DNA of 64,000 bases from positions 124,001 to 188,000 of the forward strand of contig NZ_BJYD01000017.1 of NCBI RefSeq assembly GCF_007991335.1. Reading direction: 5' to 3'. Shown piece by piece: positions 33,655 to 43,300 of this stretch. The notes under the pieces are model-generated. The model was not told the origin of the DNA. It saw only the letters and a list, made by a program, of their open reading frames with translations, and did no database searches. The first letter of the stretch is position 1. The number at the start of each line of letters is the position of its first letter. Source of the stretch: Halobacillus faecis. Lineage in GTDB: Bacteria; Bacillota; Bacilli; Bacillales; Halobacillaceae. The translations under genes were made by a program, and so were the position numbers.

Positions 33655-35100
33655 TCAAGTCCCGCAAAAGGTCCGGTAAGGTTGATCGGATGGTTTTGGT
33701 AGCTCTGCATAAGCTTCCTGACCTTCCGTATAAGCGTAAGGATCTGCCAATACAGAAAGCAGTTGTTTTACGACACTAAAATCTCCCTTTTCCACCGCGG
33801 CTTCAAGCGCTTCTTCCACACGATGGTTCCTCGGGATAATAGAAGGGTTCGATTTTTCCATTATCGCTTGGACATCCGCTCCCCTGCTCTCCTGACGCTC
33901 CAAACGCGCCTGCCACTGCTTGTACCAGTTGGTAAACGCCGGTTTTCCATACAAGGATGTTTCATTCAGACGACCGAGGGTCAGGGCACGGAAGGTGTTC
34001 GTATAGTCCGCTTCGTTCTTTTCCATGATCTCCAGTAAATCTTCAATCAAAGGTTGATCCTGAGCTTCTTTTGTCGTCATTCCCAGTTTTGCCCGCATTC
34101 CGTTTAGCCAGTACGTGTGATAGAGCTTTTCATAGTTGGCATGGGCCTCCTGCGCCAATTCCACGGCTTTCTCCTGATTCTCGTGGAAAAGAGGTAGAAG
34201 GGTTTCTGCAAAACGAGCCAGATTCCAAGCTCCAATCGGGGGTTGGTTCAAATAAGCGTAGCGTCCTTGTCGATCAATGGAACTGAAAACCGTTTTGGGA
34301 TTGTAGGTGTCCATAAATGCACACGGGCCGTAGTCGATGGTCTCTCCACTGATCGTCATATTATCTGTATTCATCACGCCGTGAATAAAACCGACGAGCT
34401 GCCACTGAGCAATCAAGTAGGCCTGCCGTTCGATTACTTTTTCAAAAAAGGCCAAATAGGGATTCTCAGCATCAAAGATATCAGGATCATGACGTTCAAT
34501 TGCATAATCAGCAAGGGCCTTCAGTTGTTCGTGATCTTGGAGGCCTGCCGCATATTGAAATGTTCCAATACGTAAATGACTGGAAGCGACCCTGGTCAGA
34601 ACGGCACCCGGAAGAAGGTCTTCCCTCTGGACATACTCTCCGGTCGTCGCAACGGCGAGACTTCGGTTTGTCGGGATCCCCAATCCGTGCATCGCTTCAC
34701 TGATGATGTATTCCCTGAGCATGGGACCGAGCGTTGCCCGTCCGTCACCGCCACGGGAAAAAGGAGTACGTCCTGATCCTTTCAATTGGATATCATAGCG
34801 CTTATTTTCTGACGTGATCTGTTCACCAAGCAATACAGCTCTTCCGTCGCCAAGCATTGTGAAATGGCCAAACTGATGGCCGGCATATGCCTGTGCGATG
34901 GGTTCAGCTCCATCAGGTGTTTCATTGCCGGAAAATACAGCTGGGTTCGGTGTTGTACTCAAGCCTAATTCCTCTGCGAGCGACTTGTTAAAGAAAACGA
35001 GTTCAGGATTTTCAACTTCAGAAGGGGCTGTTTTTGTATAAAAAGAGTCCGGGAGCTTTGTATAACTCTGATGCAAATTCCATCCTTTTTGTTTATCCAT
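33655..35100 (-). CDS. selO: SelO (YdiU) protein adenylyltransferase
   Basis: 481 residues, full-length SelO/YdiU pseudokinase-fold protein. Family blocks visible are [20 protein letters not shown], the nucleotide-binding [20 protein letters not shown], and [20 protein letters not shown] with the metal-binding Asn and Asp. SelO transfers AMP to Ser/Thr/Tyr of proteins involved in redox homeostasis (established for E. coli). Selenocysteine-containing homologues end in Cys/Sec-Ser-Ser; here the end is TFCGT, with Cys near the terminus. ATG at 35100 follows AAAGGAG. Monocistronic. Confidence 0.92.
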   Translation of the reverse strand: MDKQKGWNLHQSYTKLPDSFYTKTAPSEVENPELVFFNKSLAEELGLSTTPNPAVFSGNETPDGAEPIAQAYAGHQFGHFTMLGDGRAVLLGEQITSENKRYDIQLKGSGRTPFSRGGDGRATLGPMLREYIISEAMHGLGIPTNRSLAVATTGEYVQREDLLPGAVLTRVASSHLRIGTFQYAAGLQDHEQLKALADYAIERHDPDIFDAENPYLAFFEKVIERQAYLIAQWQLVGFIHGVMNTDNMTISGETIDYGPCAFMDTYNPKTVFSSIDRQGRYAYLNQPPIGAWNLARFAETLLPLFHENQEKAVELAQEAHANYEKLYHTYWLNGMRAKLGMTTKEAQDQPLIEDLLEIMEKNEADYTNTFRALTLGRLNETSLYGKPAFTNWYKQWQARLERQESRGADVQAIMEKSNPSIIPRNHRVEEALEAAVEKGDFSVVKQLLSVLADPYAYTEGQEAYAELPKPSDQPYRTFCGT

Positions 35101-35320
35101 AAAAATCTCCTTTATTGCTTGAGTCGTTGCCTCTACCATATCATAAGTGTTCCCCTGTTCTCTTTCTCATAGGCGCAGTTAATCATTTTCTTCTCTCCGT
35201 ACATCCAACATGTTACAACCTAATTGATCCTGTTATATGATACTGAATTGAAATGTCATTAAAGCAGAAGACACTACACAAAATATAACGATTAGTAATG
35301 TAACGAAATATAATATAAAC

Positions 35321-35347
35321 AAAAAACCCCTGGGACAGGGGCTTTTT
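35321..35347 (-). terminator. Terminator of small spore-region gene
   Basis: CCCCTG - loop - CAGGGG with A6 and T5 flanks, about 45 nt past the stop of the gene ending at 35390. Confidence 0.8.
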
Positions 35348-35389
35348 CAATATCGTGAAAAGTTTATTTTTTATTATTCATTATAGAAT

Positions 35390-35698
35390 TTACTTTTCTT
35401 CATCTTCTGCTTCATCCTGCGTTTGCTGATCTTTTTGTTTAGCTTCTTGTATGGTACGGCTAATGTTTTTAGCAGATCCTTTAATGATATCTTTCTGATT
35501 CTTTATACTATTCTTTAATAAATCTTTAAAATTTCCTTTCGTTGCTTTCAAACTTGCATTCATTTCATCTATGGCCGCTTTAATTGATTCAATTGTCTCG
35601 CTATCTAGATCCTCATTATTCATCGTGATTTTTTCAGTGGAATTATTTCTTGTCACACTTGCATTGAACGTAAAAGAGCTATTTTTTTCGTTTTTCAT
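35390..35698 (-). CDS. Small hydrophilic protein, unknown function
   Basis: 102 residues, no membrane segment: an N-terminal Asn/Ser/Thr-rich strand-like stretch (NSSFTFNASVTRNNSTEKIT), then long amphipathic helices (ETIESIKAAIDEMNASLKAT) and an acidic Gln/Glu tail. ATG at 35698 follows AAGGAGGGTG. It sits at the edge of the AT-rich spore-surface island and points away from it. The composition suggests an intrinsically flexible coiled-coil protein, possibly spore-associated, but nothing proves this. Confidence 0.6.
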   Translation of the reverse strand: MKNEKNSSFTFNASVTRNNSTEKITMNNEDLDSETIESIKAAIDEMNASLKATKGNFKDLLKNSIKNQKDIIKGSAKNISRTIQEAKQKDQQTQDEAEDEEK

Positions 35699-36361
35699 TT
35701 TTCACCCTCCTTTATTCTTAAACTCCCAGACAAACGGGCAGCAATTATTTATAGATGGGCTCATCCCGCCTTCTACGATATTTGTTGTATTAATTAGTAT
35801 ATACTTATTCATTATTTAGAAATGAGGATTGTGTAGTTGTCCAAAATTACACATTTTATATTGAAATTAGAGAAACAGCTTACTACGAATAGTTAGTTTT
35901 AGTGAATTTGGAGTGCTGATTAACTAGGAATTACACCTAGCGATAGATAAATCAAAACCCGTGAGTTCAACATCGCTACCTATGAAGTCCTCTCATTTAA
36001 GAGCGATACCCTATGATCTGAATCTGCCCACGAAATCTAAGAACTTTTCATCTCATCCAACTTCAGATCTACTTCTTCCATTTATCATCGTCTTCATAAT
36101 ATTAATAATGATATGACAGGAGAACTGAATCTTAGTTAAATAAAAAGAACGCCCCCATAGACAAAAGAAATCTCAATGCTATTTTTTGTGGTTATGAAAT
36201 GGAGTTTAAAGGGCTCAGTAACAAAAGAAGCATTTAGATTCTGGTTTATAACATATTGATAATCTTAAATATAAAATCAGTTCTTATAGTAAAAGTAGTC
36301 TATTTGTCCATACAATCTACCTACCGTTTTCATATGATACATCGAAAGGTGGTGATAGGTT
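35699..36361. other. 663-bp AT-rich non-coding region
   Basis: No frame with a ribosome-binding site. The right end holds a SigK-like promoter for the gene at 36362. A small CTAGG/CCTAG hairpin lies near 35930. Base composition is visibly more AT-rich than in the flanking housekeeping genes. Confidence 0.5.
36312..36339 (+). promoter_or_regulatory. SigK-like promoter of spore-surface gene
   Basis: AC (36312-36313), 17-nt spacer, CATATGATA (36331-36339) fits the SigK consensus AC-N16/17-CATANNNTA. It predicts late mother-cell expression. Confidence 0.55.
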
Positions 36362-37621
36362 ATGAGTTATACCAATCACGACGGCTATGGAAAATGCAAG
36401 AATTGCTTTAACCAAGAACAATTTTGTACGTGTCATCAGGAACTAGAAGAACATCCAGATAAATCCTTTACTGATCAAAGCCCTCAATGTCAAAAGATTG
36501 GGGACCAGAAGCAAAATCAGGAGCAGGAACAAGAAGGGCCTGAACAGGAACAAGGGCCTCAAATCCAGGACCAAGATCAAGGTCAACTTCAAGATCAAGA
36601 GCAAGAGCAAACACAAGAAGGTCAAACTCAGGGTGACCAAACGCAAGAACAAGGTGACCAAACACAAGGCCCCCAAATGCAAGAACAAAATGAAATCCAG
36701 ATTCAGGATCAAGATCAAGAACAAAACGAATTTCAAATCCAAGATCAAGACCAGGAACAAACAGAAGATCAAGACCAAACTCAAGGGGACCAATTACAAT
36801 CACAACGACACGGTGATCAATCCATGGAGAATGATCAGTCTATTTCAACTCCAACCGATGTGGATGTAGACGGTGTTACTATGGATGTTAAGTGCGGAGA
36901 TTGTAAACCTACGATTGTTTTTTTGGAGGACTTATTTGAGGAGCGTAAAAAAAAGAAACATGGTTATCGGAGGGATGGATTCATGGATGACAAACATGAG
37001 GTCTGTGGCAAAGATTGTGATTGCTGTGTTCGGAATCTTGCTGATTTATTAAGAGATGTCCAAGAATTTCAATCCACCATCACACCCCCGGAAGATAAAG
37101 ACATCGATATTTATTTTACCACTGTTAATGGCTTAGATAATCCAACGCTTAATCAGGTCATCAACCAAGTCGTAGATTGTTCTGTTTTAAGGTTCAGGCC
37201 AGCTACACAACCCACAATCGCTCCTAATACAGCTGTTCAATTATGTGATGTAGCCGGAATTTGTGCAACAAATACGGATGAAACTCCGGAGATATCCAAT
37301 GTTTTTGAATTTCTGCTAAGACAAGCAAACGAAGTGGAGAAGGAAGATAAAGAAAATTGTAAAAAGAAGAAGAAAGCATGTGACTGCCCTTGCTGTGCTG
37401 CAGGTATTGGAAATGAACTAGAGTGCACGGCGAGTTACGGACTGTTACTTGATGTATTTTTGAAGGGGCAGACCGAAGCACTTCCACTCTATGTATTAAA
37501 TATTAAGGACTGCCTGGCCTATCTTGTAGACGACCTCGTCAATCCAACTGAGATCTGTGTATTCTCTCTATGTGCTATAAGTGCGTTTACCGTAGTCAGC
37601 CAAACAATACCGCCAGTATAG
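36362..37621 (+). CDS. Cys-rich spore-surface protein with Gln/Asp/Glu repeats
   Basis: 419 residues in three parts. The N-terminal 35 residues contain CKNCFNQEQFCTCHQ. Residues about 45-155 are an almost pure Gln/Glu/Asp low-complexity tract made of QDQDQ- and EQEQ-type repeats. The C-terminal 230 residues form a Cys-rich domain with VCGKDCDCCVRNLADLL (about 213-229) and CDCPCCAAGIGNELEC (about 338-353). Cys-rich CxxCC modules are typical of Bacillus coat and exosporium proteins that crosslink through disulfides. The gene has a SigK-like promoter and is followed by two endospore-appendage paralogues, so I infer a spore coat or appendage-anchoring role. I do not recognise a named family. ATG at 36362 follows AAAGGTGGTG. 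Confidence 0.72.
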   Translation: MSYTNHDGYGKCKNCFNQEQFCTCHQELEEHPDKSFTDQSPQCQKIGDQKQNQEQEQEGPEQEQGPQIQDQDQGQLQDQEQEQTQEGQTQGDQTQEQGDQTQGPQMQEQNEIQIQDQDQEQNEFQIQDQDQEQTEDQDQTQGDQLQSQRHGDQSMENDQSISTPTDVDVDGVTMDVKCGDCKPTIVFLEDLFEERKKKKHGYRRDGFMDDKHEVCGKDCDCCVRNLADLLRDVQEFQSTITPPEDKDIDIYFTTVNGLDNPTLNQVINQVVDCSVLRFRPATQPTIAPNTAVQLCDVAGICATNTDETPEISNVFEFLLRQANEVEKEDKENCKKKKKACDCPCCAAGIGNELECTASYGLLLDVFLKGQTEALPLYVLNIKDCLAYLVDDLVNPTEICVFSLCAISAFTVVSQTIPPV

Positions 37622-37674
37622 AAACATCTCAAAAAACAAGACAATTGGATGTTTGTATTGGTTAATCAGCCTGT

Positions 37675-37701
37675 ACTGTCGACTGTGAAAAGCATAGATT
37701 A
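37675..37701 (+). promoter_or_regulatory. SigK-like promoter of first DUF3992 gene
   Basis: AC (37675-37676), 16-nt spacer, CATAGATTA (37693-37701), 34 nt before the GTG start. Confidence 0.55.
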
Positions 37702-37735
37702 ATAAGGAAAAAGCTTTTTTGAGGGGGAAAATAAG

Positions 37736-38275
37736 GTGATTAATTATCAGGAAGGGAAGCATTATGATTGCATGGGCAAATGCTCTTGCACAAATAGAAA
37801 GGAAGATAAGGAAGGTATGAAACACCATCAGTATGATAAATGTAAAATGCCTACTAAAGATTTATTTGACGACAGATGTCCTGATAAAGTAAAAGGGTTT
37901 AATTTGTGTAATAAGAGAAATGAATTAAGGTGCTTCAAGCAATGTCAACCCATTTCACAGCCATGCGGTACTACTGATGCTGAGTTGGAATTTTTCAACT
38001 ATTTCACTAACCGAACAAACTTTAATTTCAGTGGATTAGTGGTTGTAAAGAATACAGGCGGCTGCTCTATGGTTGTTGAAGTTACAGACAGAGTTGGAAT
38101 GGGTAGTGAAGTTGCCACAGTAAATCCAGGTGCCTCAATTCCAATATTTGTAGAAGGATTGGTTTCTCTGGATATTGCTTGTAACCCGAGTGAGGAAGAG
38201 CTTCTTGTATCACCAACTTGTGATGGAGAAATTATCTTTGATTTGGAATACTGTGCTACCAAAACCTGTTTATAA
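37736..38275 (+). CDS. Endospore appendage-type protein (DUF3992), paralogue 1
   Basis: 179 residues. The N-terminal segment is His/Lys/Cys-rich (CMGKCSCTN). A conserved CPDKVKGFNLC...CFKQCQPISQPC connector (about 43-75) precedes a beta-sandwich DUF3992 domain (about 80-175) with SGLVVVKNT, TVNPGASIPIFVEGLVSLDI and GEIIFDLEYC. DUF3992 forms the jelly-roll subunits of S-type endospore appendages (Ena) in the B. cereus group, where N-terminal cysteines lock neighbouring subunits by disulfides. The protein is the tandem partner of the gene at 38454. The start is GTG at 37736, 8 nt after AGGGGG. No secretion signal, as expected for a mother-cell product. Confidence 0.8.
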   Translation: MINYQEGKHYDCMGKCSCTNRKEDKEGMKHHQYDKCKMPTKDLFDDRCPDKVKGFNLCNKRNELRCFKQCQPISQPCGTTDAELEFFNYFTNRTNFNFSGLVVVKNTGGCSMVVEVTDRVGMGSEVATVNPGASIPIFVEGLVSLDIACNPSEEELLVSPTCDGEIIFDLEYCATKTCL

Positions 38276-38291
38276 GCAAAAAAAACACCCG

Positions 38292-38321
38292 AAAATCCCT
38301 GTCGCCTGACTGGGATTTTTT
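38292..38321 (+). terminator. Terminator after first DUF3992 gene
   Basis: AAAATCCC (with inner GTC/GAC) paired to GGGATTTTTT. Confidence 0.82.
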
Positions 38322-38340
38322 GTTTGTTAATGGGCGCAAT

Positions 38341-38372
38341 AGTACAAACACCTAAGAAATGGGCGTTTGTAC
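38341..38372. repeat. 12-bp inverted repeat between the DUF3992 genes
   Basis: AGTACAAACACC - 8 nt - GGCGTTTGTACT, one mismatch, no T run. It sits in the promoter region of the second paralogue and could be an operator or an RNA hairpin. Confidence 0.6.
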
Positions 38373-38453
38373 TGAGTCATCCGCCTTTGCCCTCCTGAGC
38401 ATACTACATATCCTGATATTAGCTATGATGAGATTTAGGTAGGAGGCATTTGT

Positions 38454-39092
38454 ATGTCCAAAAAAGATTCTTATGGATATAAGGGGTTCAAACAATGCGA
38501 TATATGCCAAAAAAAGAATGATCCCTCCAGAGTGTTCACTAATCGAGTGGAAGCAGATGGAATATCCCAACGCGTTTTTAAATTTCATGATAAAGAAGAC
38601 TGTGACCATGATTATTATGATGATGAGTGTGAAAGTGAAGAGTTTTGTGGATGTTATTGTGAACCATGTCATAAGCCCTGCCCCGATAAAGTGAAAGGTT
38701 TTGATTTCTGCAAAAAAAAAGAGGAAATCAAATGCTTTAAACATTGTGCACCGATTTCACAACCCTGTGATTGTTGTAAATATAATTATTTTACCAGCAG
38801 GGCCAATTTGGACTTTAGCGGCTTAATTGTTGTAAAGAATACATCTAACCTAACCAGCAATTGTTCCATGAAAGTGTGCTTGACGGACAGCTGTGGTACA
38901 GCAGGAGTAGCTACGGTGAATCCCGGCTCATCCGTTTCTCTCTTTGTCGAAGGCTTAAGTTCGCTTGATATCTCCTGCTTTAAGCATGCCTCAGAAACTA
39001 CAGATAAAGGACTTTGCGTGGGAGAAGTCATCTTTGACCTTGAATATTGTACGATCCAATATACTTCAGACCATGATTGCAGCGATTTTTAA
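38454..39092 (+). CDS. Endospore appendage-type protein (DUF3992), paralogue 2
   Basis: 212 residues, clearly paralogous to the preceding gene: CPDKVKGFDFC...CFKHCAPISQPCDCC connector (about 78-108), then SGLIVVKNT, ATVNPGSSVSLFVEGLSSLDIS and GEVIFDLEYC. The N-terminal 75 residues are longer and very rich in Cys, Asp and Glu (CDHDYYDDECESEEFCGCYC). The CDCC cluster just before the beta domain resembles the Cys pair of Ena N-terminal connectors. Ena loci usually carry several DUF3992 genes, so this pair probably encodes two subunits or a subunit and a terminator. ATG at 38454 follows TAGGAGG. I found no clear SigK promoter for it. Confidence 0.8.
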   Translation: MSKKDSYGYKGFKQCDICQKKNDPSRVFTNRVEADGISQRVFKFHDKEDCDHDYYDDECESEEFCGCYCEPCHKPCPDKVKGFDFCKKKEEIKCFKHCAPISQPCDCCKYNYFTSRANLDFSGLIVVKNTSNLTSNCSMKVCLTDSCGTAGVATVNPGSSVSLFVEGLSSLDISCFKHASETTDKGLCVGEVIFDLEYCTIQYTSDHDCSDF

Positions 39093-39504
39093 CCGTTTGA
39101 AAATTGTTTATCACCCAAGATTGAAACCGAAGATAAAGGTTAACTTCCCCCTCCTTCAATGGACGACGTCTTATCGATGGGATCGACTGAACGAATTCAC
39201 GAGGCTTATTAAAGAAACACCTTTAAAATGGAAGTCAACCAAACTTCTTTCACTTGGAGGTGTTTTTCTCATTAATGAAAAGTTCATGATCCACAAGATA
39301 TTAAGGAGGAAGTAGTTCTGTGAGAAAAACAGCCGTTATAAAAGAGCAGATTCATTTCCTATTAGAAAAAGACTAAGACGCTGTGTACAAAACATAATTT
39401 GGAAAGTTACTGAAAAAGGTCTCTTAGAAAACGACCTCCCTTCCTCCATTATTAGTCACCCAAAGCTTTTCCTCATTCCTTGCACACCCAGAAAAGGTCC
39501 GCCC
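39093..39504. other. 412-bp intergenic region after the spore island
   Basis: No supported gene. A long imperfect hairpin with AAACACC...GGAGGTGTTTTTC (39211-39269) may terminate the spore-island transcript. A well-placed AAGGAGGAAG precedes a GTG and an 18-codon frame (39319-39375), too short to call. Confidence 0.4.
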
Positions 39505-40353
39505 TTATACAAGCTTTTCTATCTTTTGAAAAACACGGCAGGCATTTTCATAAAAAACACCCTCCACATGCTTCGAAGGAATAAAGTCACCGATAAAGTC
39601 GGCGTAATCCTTGATTGGGACGAGCGGCCAATCAGAACCAAAGAGCAACTTCTCGTAATGATCGCAATAGGTCAACGCATGGCGGACATGGTCGAAGTGA
39701 TTGTCAACGAGCCTTGCATCCAGTTCTTTTTTCGTTCCGACGAGCCATCCGGACAAGTCAGCAAACATGTTTCTGTTTTTATAAACGACTTCCGCGCCTG
39801 TCAGCACCCAAGGGTCCCCTAGGTGCGCCATGACGAAGTTGACGTCCCTCCTCGCAACTGCGACTTCGTCCAATGTCAGCGGATGGGAGTACTTTAACAA
39901 CCCACGTTCCGAATACGTATCTCCGGTGTGAAAAACAACTGGAACCTCGTAGGCAGCTGCAAGATCATAGACTGGCTGATAGATGTCATCATAGGCGTAG
40001 AAAGGATAGTAACCAAGATAGATTTTCACACCAACGGTCTCAGGCTTTCGAAGTTCTGTTTCTAATCGATCCAGTGCATCCTGACCCAAGCAGAAAGGGT
40101 TAATGCCCGGACAAACGCCTACTCTTGGTAGTTGAATTTCATCCAGATCAAGCCCCATGGGAGTCTGTACGTGGCGATCTGGAAAGCCTTCGCTGCCTTC
40201 GGTCACACCCATTCCAATGGCAAAAGCAACGTCACCATCATCCATCTCTTTCTGCAGCCCTTCTTTTGTATAAACGACACGGGACAAGTCCTGTCCCGTA
40301 TCTTTGAAACTTTGGATACTGGAGAAGTGGATATGGGCATCAATGATTTTCAT
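39505..40353 (-). CDS. Metal-dependent amidohydrolase (Amidohydro_2 type)
   Basis: 282 residues, a TIM-barrel amidohydrolase. The N-terminal metal site is DAHIHF (about 5-10), with VVFHTGDTY (about 146-154), VMAHLGDPW (about 180-188) and the catalytic aspartate in LLFGSDWPL (about 242-250). Such enzymes hydrolyse or decarboxylate aromatic and amide substrates. ATG at 40353 follows AAGGGGAAG and sits 4 nt after the stop of the 1025-residue GNAT fusion, so the two are one operon and likely act on related molecules. Longer frames into the upstream gene are not used. Confidence 0.87.
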   Translation of the reverse strand: MKIIDAHIHFSSIQSFKDTGQDLSRVVYTKEGLQKEMDDGDVAFAIGMGVTEGSEGFPDRHVQTPMGLDLDEIQLPRVGVCPGINPFCLGQDALDRLETELRKPETVGVKIYLGYYPFYAYDDIYQPVYDLAAAYEVPVVFHTGDTYSERGLLKYSHPLTLDEVAVARRDVNFVMAHLGDPWVLTGAEVVYKNRNMFADLSGWLVGTKKELDARLVDNHFDHVRHALTYCDHYEKLLFGSDWPLVPIKDYADFIGDFIPSKHVEGVFYENACRVFQKIEKLV

Positions 40354-40357
40354 TTTA

Positions 40358-43300
40358 CTACTTCCCCTTGAAAGAAATCCGGTGGAAAGGATGATGCTTC
40401 CACGGTTCCTCATGTTCACCGATGATAAAGAATGTGGGCTCAACAACCGCTACCTTTTGTGAGGAAGCGGACCATTCATGAACAGATGCGGCGAGAAAAA
40501 CGTCCTGATTCATATACATTTCTGAAAGCTTCCGCGTCTCGGGGTGAACCATCATCAGGTGATCACTTCTTTCATCCGAACCAATGACAACAGAAGGGCC
40601 GGATTCCAGCTCATACTCTTCCACTCCAGCATAATACGTATGGAAAACCCCTTCTGTCGGAACCCGAGCAAAGCATGAGGATAGGTTTTCATCCGGTTTC
40701 AAAAAGGCTTCCAGCGTTATGTTCTCAGCAGCAAAGGTACGAGGAGCCCCCTGCTCAATTTCTGCATAGACCGCTACCACTGGAACTTCAGGCAATGTCA
40801 AAGCGTATTGTTTCAAGGTCAAGCCTTTCATCTTTTCATGTTCATGGAAGGTTGTAGCCATGCAAATACCCGTCCAGTCATTACCGTCCTGATCTTCCTT
40901 CGTGATGGATTCCACTTTCGTTTCTTCTTTCATCATCGAAAAAGGACTCACACCGTCCAGGACATAACGCAGCCCTCCGCCCCATGGATTCCACCAGCTC
41001 CTCGGACCTGCCTCTGGATATTGGTGATGTAAGAATTCGCGCCCTTGATGAAATAGAGAATAGAACCCAGGAAAATAAGAAGTAGAGGCTGTAAACGTCA
41101 GTGTTCCGTTATCGACCATCCATCGATCCTCTTTTTGGCTGACATTCACCTTCTGATCTCCTTGGACAAGCTGATAAGATAAGAAATCAGCGTTTCTTCC
41201 TTCAGAACGGAAGGTGCCGAACAAAGCAGCGAATCCTGGTCGCTCATGGATGATCGGTACATCGATCGCGGTCACACCGTCCTCCCGTTTCGCTTCTTTC
41301 CTATAGGAATTCCCGTCATTTTCAACGGTCAACTCCCCATACAAATAAGGAGTCAGTAAAGAACGGAAGGAATGTGTCACTTCTTGTCCTGCTTTTGAAA
41401 CAAGCCCTTCTTTCGGTACCATCTCAAACACAGGCTTTTCCGGAAGGAACTCTCCTTCCCCTATAATCAGCTCCCGCCACTCCGACCAGTGAGAAGCAAC
41501 ATTCACACCGATTTGGATTGGTCCATGACAGTTTTTACTCCCTGAAGAAAGCCGGTCAAGTTTGTACTCAAAAGCAAATCGCCAATCATCTTTTCTTCCA
41601 GTTGCCTCTTCAGGCCAGGCGATTCCGAATGTATCCCCCGCTCGGTTCGTTGTATAAAGCCATCGTTCAGAAAGGTCTTTCTCTCGTAAATACTCCGTGT
41701 AAGGGATCAATGCTTCCGTGCCAATGACCACGCCGTCTCTTTCCGGAAGGGCCAGAGCTTTGTACTTCGGAAAAACAGGTTGCAGCAAATGAAGGTTTTC
41801 GTAATCCTTCTCCCCGTTATTGATCAGCTCGTGATGGATTTCGACCAGCCCGTCGCCATAGATTTTGTAGTAACTGTTCAGCAAAATTCCCGGAAAGGAC
41901 TCAGACTCAAGAGATGTTTTCATTACAAAAGCTTCAGCCAGTTCGATATACTCAACTGCCGTTGCCATCTTTTTAGAAAACTCTTCACTGAAAGGGTGAC
42001 CAATCTTTGGAGTCAAAAGGAGGAGCGGATCTTCTTTCGACCTGACTGATCCTACAGACACCATCTGGTTTCTTTTTTCAACCTTCACAAAATACGGACC
42101 GTTATAACCGTACCAGTCCGTGTCGGTATCTCCTCCGAATTTCCCGCCGAACCCCGGGAATGCAAGCCCGATCTTTGTACGGAAGGAAAAAGCATGGCCA
42201 TCCTCTGTACGTCCATCCACTTCCACTACCTCATTCAAAAAGCCATTCTTCAACAATTCCACAGATACCGGTATAGTCGTGCGCCCCTTGCCTTCTACCT
42301 CGACATTCACCGATGAATCCGCCCATTGGAGGACTTTTTGATGAGGCAACTTGATCGTCAAAACAGCTCTTGCTTCCATACGGCTTTCCACATCCAAATA
42401 GAGCGTTCCTTTTTGTTTCGGACGCCAATGTCTCTGAACCGTACGAACATCCACCTTCCCTGCCTGGAGAGGAAAAACGCCCGTTCTCAATGGGATGCGT
42501 TCGCCATTGATCATGAGGTCCGCTCCGATGACGGGGTGGGTTTTCCATGGGCTTGGTTCTTGGTCCGGGACTTGAACTTGGACACTGGATGAAGTACTCC
42601 AATGAGACTTCACAATGGCCTCTTCATCCAAATTTTCTCTTACAAGGGTTGAAGTCTTCCCAAACAAAGACATTTCCAGTGGTTCGCTCGTATAGTTCTC
42701 CACCCGATAGGTCACAGGGTAATCTTTATTTTCTAATAGCTTAAAATCAGGCACATCCATTTCTACCCGCCAGTCATTCGTTTCAATGAGCGTGACGCCA
42801 CGACCGGTGCGTTCAAACTGGACCCTCACAAACTCCTCTCCGTCTTCCCACCGATATTCATAAAAGGTGAACCCTCTATCCCTCGTTCCATCAGGCTTGA
42901 TTTCCAAAGGGCGTACGCTCGTCGAGTACCAGTCATGCTTCTCAAAAAATGGTTTCAATGCTTCGATTTGCAGGACTTGCGGCATGAAGTTCATGAGGTG
43001 AGTCGCATCATCCCGGTCCTCCCAAAAGAAGCCGCATTTTTTATAAAGCGGTACCGCTTTCGTATTTCCCGGCCACGTAAAAAGATCAAGCCGTGGCCAA
43101 CCATATTCGACCGTCTTATCTATGGCTTGAAGCAGCAATCTCTTCCCAATCTTCAACCCTTGATACCCTGGATGCACATTTAACAAGGGGATATAAAGGG
43201 CACCTGTATCTTCTTTATATTCCGAAAGTCCACAATACCCGACAACTTCACCCTCTACTACAGCAAGGAACAAATGAAGGTTTGTAGATTTCGCTTCCTT

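Noticed and set aside
36443-36869. Long shadow frames opposite and beside the Gln/Asp/Glu repeat
   Set aside because: They arise from the biased repeat sequence; the plus frame from 36362 has the ribosome-binding site and Cys-rich ends.
39319-39375. 18-codon frame with AAGGAGGAAG and GTG start
   Set aside because: Too short to distinguish from chance despite a good ribosome-binding site.
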